Shown here in pieces: positions 1 to 9,167 of a stretch of 64,000 nucleotides of DNA. This stretch comes from Mucilaginibacter pallidiroseus. Its GTDB lineage: Bacteria > Bacteroidota > Bacteroidia > Sphingobacteriales > Sphingobacteriaceae. The position numbers were made by a program, and so were the translations under genes. The first letter of the stretch is position 1; every line of letters begins with the position of its first letter. The notes beneath the pieces were generated by a model that saw only the letters and a program-made list of their open reading frames with translations, made no database searches and was not told where the DNA came from. The DNA is taken from contig NZ_VOEJ01000005.1 of assembly GCF_007846085.1 (NCBI RefSeq), forward strand, positions 62,001 to 126,000, written 5' to 3'.

Positions 1-745
1 TAGGGCTGGATATTTTTCTAAGTTCATCTTCTCTTGAACCCTTGCCAACGATAACCAAGTTATGTTGCGGCATGCTTTTAAAAGCTTCGATAACCATATC
101 CACTTTTTTATAAGACTCAAAGCGGGATACAACGAGGTAGTATTGCCCATAACCTTGTGAGACAAAAAAGTTGTCGCATTTTACTGAGGGGTTTATGATA
201 GCAATTTCGGTCTTAGGTTGATAGGCTGCTTTAATCCTCGGAAGCACTTCTTGCGAATTGGTAATAAACCAACTAGTTTTATCAGCAAAACCTTTATCTA
301 CACCCTTCATGTAGTTGATAACCTTTTGATATATAAATTTTTTGACACGGCCCGAGTTAGCTATCTTCTCATATGACTCAGAACTCCAAACCAATCTGAA
401 GGGATTGTGGCAGTACGTTATAATTAGGGCATTACTTGCTGTTTTAACGTATTTTGCACAGTGTGTTGTTGACTGTAAAACAACGTCAAAAGCTGTTAAA
501 TCCAGCTTTTGCATAGCCAATATGCCCAACGGAAAATAAAATCGTTTACAATTTTTTTCGCTCTTAAAGAGTTTACCGAACCAACTGGTTTTTATTTCAC
601 AATCTCTGAATTCAGGATACGTGTTTTGCTCATCATAGCTAAGCGTATATATCGGAGCGTTTGGAAAAGCGTTGTGAAAGCTTAACGCAACCTGTTCTGC
701 TCCGCCTTTACAAACCAGGTTGTCATGTACAATGGCGATTTTCAT
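1..745 (-). CDS. Glycosyltransferase family 4 (GT-B fold), 3' end beyond the window
   Basis: By family, this enzyme moves a sugar from a nucleotide donor onto the lipid-linked repeat unit of an exopolysaccharide, at the cytoplasmic face of the inner membrane. Reading leftwards from the ATG at 745 the protein begins MKIAIVHDNLVCKGGAEQVA, the usual start of EPS family-4 transferases with a GGAEQ acceptor-side loop. Later come YLVVSRFESYKKVD and NLVIVGKGSREDELR, the start of the donor-binding half. About 248 codons are visible with no stop; family members have about 350-380 residues, so roughly the last third is missing. It lies 86 bases after the glycoside hydrolase gene in the same leftward run as wzc and wza, which supports an EPS role. 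The sugar specificity cannot be read from the sequence. Confidence 0.88.
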   Translation of the reverse strand, partial: MKIAIVHDNLVCKGGAEQVALSFHNAFPNAPIYTLSYDEQNTYPEFRDCEIKTSWFGKLFKSEKNCKRFYFPLGILAMQKLDLTAFDVVLQSTTHCAKYVKTASNALIITYCHNPFRLVWSSESYEKIANSGRVKKFIYQKVINYMKGVDKGFADKTSWFITNSQEVLPRIKAAYQPKTEIAIINPSVKCDNFFVSQGYGQYYLVVSRFESYKKVDMVIEAFKSMPQHNLVIVGKGSREDELRKISSP

Positions 746-831
746 AGTGTATTTATCGTGTTTAAAATTGGTAGTGATCTATTTCGACACCATACGGTGC
801 TGCAAAATGATTTTCGCGCAAAAAGAAATGG

Positions 832-1824
832 TTACTTAAATCCTTGTATCAGCTGTTTGTAAGCAGTGTAGGCTTCTTTTGGCGCATATAATCTATTGCC
901 TTCCTGATTTATCAAGCCGTAGTGGGCTTCCTCAGCATTACGTTTGCTTAATGCCGGCTGATCATAGAGTTCATATACAAATATGCCAGTTACGCCGTTA
1001 CTAATTAGTTGAGGTATAGTACTGGTTAAATAATTACTTTGCGTTACCAAATCGGCCTTTAAGGTTCCTTCGGAATAATTAATCTCGGTAACCCAAACCG
1101 GTTTGTTGAACTTCGTTTTGATAATCTCCAGCATGTTAATACCGTTTGGTCGTGCGTTGGTAATTGGCCCCATATTGGAGTACCAATGGCAACCCACTAT
1201 ATCATACTGTACATTGTTGTCTTTTAATAATTGCAAATAATAATAATGGGTATAGCTTACTGATAAGGTTATCTTCATATTAGGAGCTACCTTTTTAACC
1301 CCGTCAGTAAAGCCCTTAATGGCCGTTATTACACGCTGTGATTTTTCGATGTCATAGTCAGATTTTTTGGTGCCGCCAGAATTGCGCGGTAGCATAATTT
1401 TTAAATCAGCTTCGTTATTCACCTCTATAACAGAAAAGTACTTTCCATATCGCTTTGCAAAGTTATTTCCCTGCTTATAGCTGACATTATAAATCGCTTC
1501 GCTATCAAGCCCTTTAAGCCCGCTTTGCATAAGTACCGGTAACGCTGCTAACCCGTTATCGGCTAACTTGGACAATAATTGCGTAAACGCTTGATCTTTC
1601 TTTGAAAAACCGTCGCTATCTAATAGAACATCGAAGCGATAAGTACTTACATGAAGGTCTTTTAAATCAGTTATTTGCTGGTCAATATTTTTGGTGTAGG
1701 CTACTTGGGTGAGCGGGTGCCCATTTATTCCCCATGTCACTTGGGGTAAACTATGTTGCGCAAGTGCTAAATCAAAAATGCACAAAAGCATTAGCAATGT
1801 AGTAACCGCTGGTTTGATTTTCAT
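832..1824 (-). CDS. Secreted TIM-barrel glycoside hydrolase (clan GH-A-like)
   Basis: Probable periplasmic or extracellular glycosidase acting on the polysaccharide made by this locus. A signal peptide covers residues 1-22 (hydrophobic core, ending ALAQ). The rest reads as a clan GH-A barrel: the acid/base Glu sits in VNNEAD (E138) and the nucleophile in WVTEINY (E247), with HWYSNMG (213-219) between them on the expected strand. At 330 residues it is a single catalytic domain. It is one of three paralogues in the window (others at 19,638 and 24,116) and the only one that keeps the canonical Asn-Glu acid/base pair. It lies 44 bases after wzc, so it is probably cotranscribed. Hydrolases in EPS operons often trim or release polymer; the substrate here is unknown. 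Confidence 0.8.
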   Translation of the reverse strand: MKIKPAVTTLLMLLCIFDLALAQHSLPQVTWGINGHPLTQVAYTKNIDQQITDLKDLHVSTYRFDVLLDSDGFSKKDQAFTQLLSKLADNGLAALPVLMQSGLKGLDSEAIYNVSYKQGNNFAKRYGKYFSVIEVNNEADLKIMLPRNSGGTKKSDYDIEKSQRVITAIKGFTDGVKKVAPNMKITLSVSYTHYYYLQLLKDNNVQYDIVGCHWYSNMGPITNARPNGINMLEIIKTKFNKPVWVTEINYSEGTLKADLVTQSNYLTSTIPQLISNGVTGIFVYELYDQPALSKRNAEEAHYGLINQEGNRLYAPKEAYTAYKQLIQGFK

Positions 1825-1868
1825 CTCAGTACGTAGGTGCTATTAATGTAGACAGTTTTAAATCACAG

Positions 1869-4172
1869 TTACTTGACAACATCCCCGTAACCAATTCCGT
1901 AACCGTACCCTGAATATTTCGCCTTAGAAAAATCAACATCATTTATCACCAGGTATAAGTTTTCTACGTTATCCTTGGTCTTGATATCATTGATAATGTC
2001 AATTTGGTCTTTTCCGGTATAGTTGTGACGGCATACAAATATGGTCATGTCTACATGTTTTTGTATAACCAAAGCATCAGAAACCAAACCAACAGGTGGG
2101 CTATCTACAAGGATAAAATCAAAACTCTTTTTTAGTTCATTAATCAGAGTTGGAAGTTTTTCACTCAAAAGTAATTCGCTTGCGTTAGCAACTACCGGAC
2201 CAGACGAAATCAAAAAGCAATTGTCATCAAATTTGCTTGGTTTAATCATTTCGCTAATTGGTAGATCATCCATTACGTAGTTAGAAAAACCTTTTTCCTT
2301 ATTATTGATACCCAAGAACCCTGATAGGCGTGGTTTGCGTAAATCAAGTTCAAGCAAAACCACCTTTTTCCCTGCCATTGCAAGTGTACTTCCCAGATTT
2401 GATGTTAAGAAGGTTTTACCCTCCCCTTCTACGCTCGATGTGATCATAATCACGTTTGATTGCTGATTATCCAATAAACTACGTAGTTTGGTCCGAAGCG
2501 TTCTGAAACTTTCGGTAACAGGAGACCTGGAATTTATATCTACTAATCGACCATCAGAAATAGCGTTGTGTCCAATTTTGCCGATGATCATTACATCGGT
2601 TTGTTTTTCGATATCAGCTTCCGAGTTGATTTTCTTTGCAAACAAGCTTTTCGAATTAACATACCCTAGTGGTACGATAAATCCCAAAAAGAAAGACATC
2701 ACATAAATAATGGGCTTAATAGGTTTAGCAGGTGTTTTGCTACTTTTGGCACTGTCAACAATACGTGAGTAAGGCATATCCGCAGCTTTTGCCATGGCTG
2801 TTTCCTCACGTTTTTGTAACAAGTACACATATAGCTGCTGTTTTAATTCCTGCTGTCTCGCAAAATCGCCTATGGCGCGCTGTTTGCCCGGAACCGCACG
2901 AATTTTACTTGTTACGGCATTATTCTGGCTATTTGAGCCAGCGGTGGTCAGTGCAATCTCCCTCGAATAGCTGTCGATACTTTGCAACAAGTTGCGCCTT
3001 GCTAAAGATATCTGTTGGTCAAGATTTTGAATAACCGGGTTGGATTCTGTGTAAGATAACTTGCTCTTTTCTCGCTCATTAATAAGGTTATTGTATTGAA
3101 CCAAACCAGCTGCAAACGAAGCATTTTGAATGCTTAAGGAACTTGGAATAACATCTTTATTCCCTGCATCAGCCAGGCGCCTTTTCAAAGCGTTGATTAT
3201 GGACAATTGTACCTGTTGTTGCTGGTACCTATCTGCATAGGCACTCGCGTTCCCTACTAATACTTTTGATTGTTCAGCAATATCAGTAATATTATTATCG
3301 CTCCTAAATGCCTGATAATTCCGTTCAATACCACTAAGTTCCTGCTCAACAACAGCTATCCGGTTATTTACAAAGTTTATAGTACTATCAATATTCCGTT
3401 TTCTGTTGGCCAAATTGTCTGCCAGATAACGAGTCATAATTGTTTGTAAAATGGCTTCTCCCTTTTTTGAATTTGGGTAGTAAAGGGTTAGTCCTACCGT
3501 TGTAGTTGCCTTATCAGTAAACTCAGCATCATAGCCGTTCATAATTGCTGTGGTTGCATCGTCTTCGGATTGTATCGTAGTCGAAAATTCCTGCTTTACG
3601 GGGGCAACTCCGTTACGTTTTTGGATTTGAATATTATATTGTGGCAACGACACTGTTTTCCCAAACGGAACTTTCATATCCACACCTTCATCGCTGTTGG
3701 CTATATTGACAGTTTTGTCATCTACCACATTTATTACGTATTCTCTTTGTTTCAAAGAATCTACCTTATTTTTTATTATATCAATTACAAACGGTGTTTC
3801 GTCAAACGCTTCGGTTGCTAAAAAACCGCTTTTATAGAAATATCTAATATTAAGGTGCATACTTTGCACAACTTCCTTCATCAGGCTTCTTGATCGCAGC
3901 ACATCCCCTTCATTTTTGATGTTATCGTTCAACGTTAATGCAGTTGACGCACCACCATTTGCAAATTGTGAAGAAGCATCTGGCGAAGTAGGGTGCTGTT
4001 GAAGTAATATAGTGCTTGACACAAGATATTGCTTAGTTGAAAAAGTTACATAAGCATAAGCAAGGCCCAAAAACACAACGAAGCTTATTGCGAATAAATA
4101 CCAGTGTAACTTTAATTGTAAAAGAAATTTATTAACGGCATTGCCATTCTCTTTTACCGGGCGGATCTCCAT
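1869..4172 (-). CDS. wzc: Wzc-like polysaccharide co-polymerase with BY-kinase (tyrosine autokinase) domain
   Basis: Inner-membrane protein that controls EPS chain length and export by cycles of tyrosine autophosphorylation. Order of parts: TM1 near residues 23-43; Wzz domain and periplasmic coiled coil to about 450; TM2 near 487-507; cytoplasmic P-loop kinase. Walker A is SSVEGEGKT (579-587), Walker A' is VVLLELDLRKPRL (604-616), Walker B is FILVDSPP (686-693). The tail holds a tyrosine cluster (Y753, Y756, Y758, Y762), the expected autophosphorylation site. At 767 residues it is full length for the fused PCP-2a type. It follows wza after 45 bases, the standard order in Wzx/Wzy-type EPS operons. 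A separate low-molecular-weight phosphatase is not seen in this window. Confidence 0.95.
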   Translation of the reverse strand: MEIRPVKENGNAVNKFLLQLKLHWYLFAISFVVFLGLAYAYVTFSTKQYLVSSTILLQQHPTSPDASSQFANGGASTALTLNDNIKNEGDVLRSRSLMKEVVQSMHLNIRYFYKSGFLATEAFDETPFVIDIIKNKVDSLKQREYVINVVDDKTVNIANSDEGVDMKVPFGKTVSLPQYNIQIQKRNGVAPVKQEFSTTIQSEDDATTAIMNGYDAEFTDKATTTVGLTLYYPNSKKGEAILQTIMTRYLADNLANRKRNIDSTINFVNNRIAVVEQELSGIERNYQAFRSDNNITDIAEQSKVLVGNASAYADRYQQQQVQLSIINALKRRLADAGNKDVIPSSLSIQNASFAAGLVQYNNLINEREKSKLSYTESNPVIQNLDQQISLARRNLLQSIDSYSREIALTTAGSNSQNNAVTSKIRAVPGKQRAIGDFARQQELKQQLYVYLLQKREETAMAKAADMPYSRIVDSAKSSKTPAKPIKPIIYVMSFFLGFIVPLGYVNSKSLFAKKINSEADIEKQTDVMIIGKIGHNAISDGRLVDINSRSPVTESFRTLRTKLRSLLDNQQSNVIMITSSVEGEGKTFLTSNLGSTLAMAGKKVVLLELDLRKPRLSGFLGINNKEKGFSNYVMDDLPISEMIKPSKFDDNCFLISSGPVVANASELLLSEKLPTLINELKKSFDFILVDSPPVGLVSDALVIQKHVDMTIFVCRHNYTGKDQIDIINDIKTKDNVENLYLVINDVDFSKAKYSGYGYGIGYGDVVK

Positions 4173-4217
4173 AAAAGTTTATTTTATTGTTGTTGAGTAA
4201 TTGAAGTGACGGGTTGC

Positions 4218-5021
4218 TTATAAATACCTAATAGCTAAAATGATTGCCGTAAATACTGTAGCCCCTGCGGTAATGTATCTAAATACGTTATTATCATTAT
4301 TCTGCACCTTAGATTTATCAGGCTCTATGTAAACCACATCATTTTGCTTCAGATAGAAATAGGGAGAGTTAAGCGTCGACTTTTTTGTAAGGTCAAGCCT
4401 TACGGTTACATTTTTTCCTGCTGCATCCTTGCGAATAAGCAATACGTTATTTCGTTTACCATATACTGTAAGATCGCCGGCATAGCCAATAGCATCAAGC
4501 AAACTAACCTGCTCGTTAGGTATAACGTATGAAGCAGGTTTGTTAACTTCACCTATTACAGTTATTCTAAAATTGGAAAAACGAACATCCACAATTGGGT
4601 TTTTGAAAAAGTCGGTAGCCCGCTTACGCACAATATCCCTGGCCTCAAGCGTGGTTAGGCCACCTAGCTTTATACGGCCTATTATCGGCACGTCAACAAA
4701 TCCGGTTTTGTCTACCAGGTAACCGGTAACCGGGTTGATAGTCCCTGATTGAGGATTAACACCCACATTTGTAAACCCACCGTTCCTGCTATTAATAGCA
4801 GTCGTAGCTTGTGGATCAATAGTGTTTATATTGATAGCCAGTATATCGTCGGGCTGGATAGTTGTCTCAGTATACGCTGCAATATTGATGGGCGTTGCAC
4901 TATCCGACTCAGGCATATCCTGAAAATATTTAAGCCTTTTTGTATTTACACACGAACTAAAGGCCACTACTGTGAACAGAAGCGCCAGTTTCAGGTGTTT
5001 GGTTGTACCTTGTATTTTCAT
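4218..5021 (-). CDS. wza: Wza-like outer-membrane polysaccharide export lipoprotein (OPX)
   Basis: Forms the outer-membrane and periplasmic channel that lets the polymer out, working with Wzc. From the ATG at 5021 the protein starts MKIQGTTKHLKLALLF and has a lipobox ending FSSC, so it is a lipoprotein. Next come a Poly_export domain (TTIQPDDILAININTI) and a SLBB-type domain (FRITVIGEVNKPASYVIP), then a C-terminal hydrophobic segment (TAGATVFTAIILAIRYL) that could cross the outer membrane. A longer reading frame starts at a GTG at 5078, but that GTG lies inside the repeated leader element at 5068-5089 and would put 19 residues before a good signal peptide, so I prefer 5021. It leads the transcript wza-wzc-hydrolase-glycosyltransferase. 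Confidence 0.93.
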   Translation of the reverse strand: MKIQGTTKHLKLALLFTVVAFSSCVNTKRLKYFQDMPESDSATPINIAAYTETTIQPDDILAININTIDPQATTAINSRNGGFTNVGVNPQSGTINPVTGYLVDKTGFVDVPIIGRIKLGGLTTLEARDIVRKRATDFFKNPIVDVRFSNFRITVIGEVNKPASYVIPNEQVSLLDAIGYAGDLTVYGKRNNVLLIRKDAAGKNVTVRLDLTKKSTLNSPYFYLKQNDVVYIEPDKSKVQNNDNNVFRYITAGATVFTAIILAIRYL

Positions 5022-5067
5022 ATTGTTTAGATGATTTTTGGACATATGCCTTATGTAAAGCATGCAA

Positions 5068-5089
5068 AGCTTCGCCACTCCGCTTACAT
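5068..5089 (-). promoter_or_regulatory. Repeated leader element, copy 1 (candidate ops-like antitermination site)
   Basis: On the minus strand this reads ATGTAAGCGGA, then GT, then GGCGAAGCT. It lies 47 bases before the wza start, in what should be the transcribed leader. The same 22 bases with two changes occur at 12,022-12,043, before the first gene of the other leftward transcript. The non-template strand contains GCGAAGC, a sequence known to form a very stable DNA mini-hairpin, and the RfaH ops site also works as a non-template DNA hairpin. A UpxY-type NusG paralogue is encoded at 12,397. The repeat is observed; its role as the recruitment site is inference. Confidence 0.5.
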
Positions 5090-5258
5090 AAGCAATTTTG
5101 TTATTTTAAATATGGCAACTATCATTAGCATCTGATTTTAAATTGGTAATCATGTTGCTAACTGTTATCAAATATTGCAATAAAACGTGTTAAAATTTAG
5201 CATTTAAGAGGGTTGACACCTTATTGTAAAATAGTGTGCAATTAATGTGAACAACGGT

Positions 5259-8200
5259 TTATTGAACGAGTAATTTGGCATAACCCCGCCCACTGTTTGT
5301 GCGGACATTGATAATGTAGACACCCATTTGCAATGTCTTATTTAGGTTAATAAGCCTGTTTACGCTTCCTAAATTATCAGTAATGATTTTTTGTGTGTGA
5401 ATGGGCTTACCCCAACTATCGGTGACGGTTAACACGCCCTCCTCATTTTTGCCAAAATTTGAAAGGCTGATGTTAAAAGAAGAACCTCCATTTGGGTTAG
5501 GATAAACGCTTACTTTCTTTTCCGATGAGATCAGATTGAGATCTTTCGATATTGGTGTTGCAGCTAACCTATTGCTTGTAACAACAGTATTATCATTTAC
5601 CTGAAACAATTCAAGAGCAGCTAAAGCGACCCTATTTGCCGTAGGGTTAAATTTGATATTTAACACGCCGTCGCTAACGGTCACATTATAATCTTTAACA
5701 ATCGCTGTACGGTACGGCACTTCACTGATGATGTCAAAATTGGTTAATACCCGCTGATTTTCAAGTGTTATCGCAAAAACCCGCTGGCCTTCATCTTTCC
5801 AATAATTTTCAACGAAGTGAAATCTAACCTGATAATTACCATTAGTAACAGGTATCTCGTACCTGGTTTCGGCCAAATCAGCAGCTGCAGACAAATAAGT
5901 TTGATAAAGGGAATCTATATCAGTACCATCTATGCCGCTCGCAATTACCTGCATATCTAATTTTATAGAACCTTTACGATAGTTTTTGTCAGACTCATAC
6001 AAGTTGTTTCCAATGGTAACATTTGCGTCGGATCCTCCTTTAATACGCCTGACGACATTCACTGTTGACGTAGCTGTGTTAGCTATGCCGTATAATGGTA
6101 TCCTTAAGGGGCTGATGCCACTATTGTAGTTAACTATCAATGCAGCATTTTTTATACCTACACTTTGCGGACTAAACCTTATGTTGATGACTTTTGTAGC
6201 CTGCACTGCTAATGTTGTAGTGGAAAAACTGCCGGTTGAAAATTCTGATGCATCAGGCCCTACAAGCTGTATACTTTTAATTTGGATTGATGGGTCGGAT
6301 GTACTGTCAGCATAAGTAGTACCGGTATTTTTAAGCGTTACAGCTATTGTGCTAGTTGCACCTGTTTGTGTTGCATCAAAGTTATAAGCCGTGTTTGGCA
6401 AGGGTACCAGGCTGGAGTAATGAACCGATCCCGAATCTGGCCGTATATTTTCTACATAATAAATATTGTCCTGATAATCGTAGTTGGTATAGGATGTGCC
6501 GAGGTAATCTCCGTTTAAAAAGTATGCATTCGGAATAACGTTTCCCTTGTCATCTAATGCTTTTAAAACACGTATCCCAATTAATCCGTTGAAGTTTTGT
6601 TTTCGATCTGATGAAGACGACCCTACTCTAAAACCGAATGTATTAGTTGGATTAAACTCACCCCGCGCCAGATTAACACTTGACCCGATTAGACGAGGTA
6701 AGATCGATTGCCCATCAAGAGGATTGTGCGTGAATATATTGCTGGACGATGATGACCCTTTATTGAAATACCTGATTGATTCTGTTGCTGAGCAGCATCC
6801 GTGATAGGCCGCCAGTTGAACAACCGTTACAGGTTTACTAGGGTCTGCACGAACGAAATAATCTGCGTTCACCTCACTTGAGTTTGGTACGCGTGTTTTA
6901 CCATCCACACTACCATCATTAGCTGCATAGCCAACAACACTTTTAAAACCAAAAGCATTTAAAAGTTGCTGAGCAAATGGTTCATTGGTACTTTCACCCT
7001 CCTTTTGCCATATACCGGTAAGCATTACTTTCTTACTTGGCGCAATGCTATCATTACTAATGATAGTTAATGTATCATTTAATATTTTAAGGCGCGTACC
7101 TGCATCTTTAGCCCTAAAATTTATAATTACATCGGTATAGGTGCCTGCATTAATTGATACCGGCAATGTTGCAGCAGTATCTGTGCCAATGGACACTATT
7201 TTCCAATCCTGTAAGTTTGTAAGGTTTAGTGCTGTAACTCTAAGCTTACCTGTACCTTTATTGTTTATGCGCAACCTTACCTTGTCATGATTAGCATTGT
7301 ATGGTGTAGTGTCTGGACTGGTACGCCTCCAGGGCACTTGAATTAATGAGAAAACTAACCGATCATTCGATGGAAAACCGTCCATATTTTTCAAAACCAT
7401 ATAAGCGCCCGTGGTTGATTGCGCCGCGATATTGAACGCGTAGGATGTATTTGTCACATTCCCATTTCCATCTACCGCTTTCACTGCAAGCGTATAATTG
7501 CCCGCAACGGATAATGTAAATGGCGATTTGTAATTTGTGAAGGCACCGCCATTTATTGCATATTGCAAAGAAGCCAACCCAGATCCGCCTTCGTCAGTAG
7601 CAGATAAATACACCTGTACCTGATCATCATAAACACCTGTTGATTTAAGTGTGCCAACTAATCTTGCGGTGGCTGTTGGCACTGTATTGTCCGCAATTGT
7701 TGTTGCAGGTATAATATTGATATAATTGAGCTTGGAATTGGTCCCTCCAAATGCATCCACCGTTAATTTACCATCTGTTACCTGTACCAGGCCGGTAGCT
7801 ACCCGGTATTTATTGGATGAAGAGGGTGTAAAATCGGCTATCACAGGCAGGCCTTCCACATTTATTTGATTATTGCTATCGTAATATCCAGAATCACCGG
7901 CACTTACAATTACGCGGTACATACCATTACTCATAGCATACTCCCATGTACCCGGAACCTGACCATTTGTTGTTGCCTGCATTTGTACCAGGCTTAGCTG
8001 TTTTATATCTCCAGACCCTGTTCTGAGGCGCATATTTGCTTGGAGGTCGGCAGGTTGGCCAGTTGTGGGGCTTATCCACCCAAATTGCCTCGACGTATTA
8101 TATGGAAGGCCCGTGTCAGCAATATAACCCGTTGGAATCGGCGCTGAAGCTGTTTGAAAATTGACGTTAACCGTTGCGCTAACAGGAGCTTTCACAGAAG

Positions 8201-9119
8201 TCAAGGCGAAATCGTCAAACGAATAGGTCACGGCGGTACTTCCATTACGATAGCTTGCATATATACCCGCATAAGTGGTTAAAGTAGCAATATTGGTATT
8301 AGCTATGTTGAGTGACGCTGTTGGATAACTTGACCCAACGTTGACAAAGTTTACGCCATCCACCGAATAAAAGCCTTCAACCGTATTTGCTACCGAATCA
8401 ACTACCATTCGCAGGCTAACGGTTTTATTATTTAAACCGGATATCACTGAAGTTATGCGCTGATCTGGATTACTCGTACCAGATACGGTTGAAGAAACAT
8501 CATTAAGTTCTTTCCTTAGCTCAACCTTATTTCCGTTTATGGAAAGCTTTATAAATGTTTTATCGTTCAGGCCAAACCACAATCCTGCCTGTTGCGCTTG
8601 CGTACCATTGTAAGGGTTAATTAAATTCGCCTCTAATTGTAATTTTGCGGCTGGTGCAACTTGTACCCCCAACACATTTAGCTGATTGTTATTGCCCTGA
8701 TAATCGATACCCTTGTTAGCTGTCAATTGCAAAACGCCACCTGTTACTGCAATTTTTGAAGGCTCGTAACCGGGCACTGTCGCAAAGGTATTCGAACCGT
8801 CTGCGGTGAGCCTAGTGCCTGAATAGGTGTTTACCGTTGTAAAACCAGTACCGAGGGCGTTTCGATCCTTAATTGTCCCTGCAATGTTATTGGAGAAGCT
8901 AAGGTTAAATGGTAGCGCCACTTTTAACGCGTTGCAATCCAGCGTACTAATAGGCGGGCAAGTATCAGCAGGCATCAAAATCATTGCCGTACGCCTGTTG
9001 GCTAAGCTGCTACCAAAAGCTGCTGAAGTTTGCGTTGATGAGCAAACTATTGCAATTACCAAAATAAGCGCATAACAAAACACGACGGCATACCCGTCTT
9101 TTCTGGTAAAATTTTTCAT
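5259..9119 (-). CDS. Large multidomain secreted protein with malectin-like domains and a type IX sorting domain
   Basis: Cell-surface or released protein of 1286 residues, probably binding the EPS. The signal peptide is about residues 1-34. Modules in order: an LamG-like beta-sandwich (about 60-310); malectin-like domain 1 (about 315-472, TVNVNFQTASAP); an Ig-like OmpL47-type repeat (about 485-563, ATDEGGSGLASLQYAING); a module with the unusual motif AAYHGCC (about 570-895) shared with the membrane protein at 14,106; a choice-of-anchor-D type Ig fold (about 905-1012, IRFSPQSVGIKNAALIV); malectin-like domain 2 (about 1018-1175); and a type A T9SS sorting domain (1200-1286, VSVYPNPNGG to the end). 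The gene sits 48 bases after its upstream neighbour and shares its transcript. I see no catalytic residues, so a structural or binding role is the best guess. Confidence 0.85.
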   Translation of the reverse strand: MKNFTRKDGYAVVFCYALILVIAIVCSSTQTSAAFGSSLANRRTAMILMPADTCPPISTLDCNALKVALPFNLSFSNNIAGTIKDRNALGTGFTTVNTYSGTRLTADGSNTFATVPGYEPSKIAVTGGVLQLTANKGIDYQGNNNQLNVLGVQVAPAAKLQLEANLINPYNGTQAQQAGLWFGLNDKTFIKLSINGNKVELRKELNDVSSTVSGTSNPDQRITSVISGLNNKTVSLRMVVDSVANTVEGFYSVDGVNFVNVGSSYPTASLNIANTNIATLTTYAGIYASYRNGSTAVTYSFDDFALTSVKAPVSATVNVNFQTASAPIPTGYIADTGLPYNTSRQFGWISPTTGQPADLQANMRLRTGSGDIKQLSLVQMQATTNGQVPGTWEYAMSNGMYRVIVSAGDSGYYDSNNQINVEGLPVIADFTPSSSNKYRVATGLVQVTDGKLTVDAFGGTNSKLNYINIIPATTIADNTVPTATARLVGTLKSTGVYDDQVQVYLSATDEGGSGLASLQYAINGGAFTNYKSPFTLSVAGNYTLAVKAVDGNGNVTNTSYAFNIAAQSTTGAYMVLKNMDGFPSNDRLVFSLIQVPWRRTSPDTTPYNANHDKVRLRINNKGTGKLRVTALNLTNLQDWKIVSIGTDTAATLPVSINAGTYTDVIINFRAKDAGTRLKILNDTLTIISNDSIAPSKKVMLTGIWQKEGESTNEPFAQQLLNAFGFKSVVGYAANDGSVDGKTRVPNSSEVNADYFVRADPSKPVTVVQLAAYHGCCSATESIRYFNKGSSSSSNIFTHNPLDGQSILPRLIGSSVNLARGEFNPTNTFGFRVGSSSSDRKQNFNGLIGIRVLKALDDKGNVIPNAYFLNGDYLGTSYTNYDYQDNIYYVENIRPDSGSVHYSSLVPLPNTAYNFDATQTGATSTIAVTLKNTGTTYADSTSDPSIQIKSIQLVGPDASEFSTGSFSTTTLAVQATKVINIRFSPQSVGIKNAALIVNYNSGISPLRIPLYGIANTATSTVNVVRRIKGGSDANVTIGNNLYESDKNYRKGSIKLDMQVIASGIDGTDIDSLYQTYLSAAADLAETRYEIPVTNGNYQVRFHFVENYWKDEGQRVFAITLENQRVLTNFDIISEVPYRTAIVKDYNVTVSDGVLNIKFNPTANRVALAALELFQVNDNTVVTSNRLAATPISKDLNLISSEKKVSVYPNPNGGSSFNISLSNFGKNEEGVLTVTDSWGKPIHTQKIITDNLGSVNRLINLNKTLQMGVYIINVRTNSGRGYAKLLVQ

Positions 9120-9167
9120 ATTTAAATTGATGAGGTTACTAACCAGCGAAGTGCTGACTAATCACAT

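Noticed and set aside
5022..5078. Longer start of wza at a GTG (5,078)
   Set aside because: The GTG is inside the conserved leader element and would add 19 residues before an otherwise ideal lipoprotein signal.
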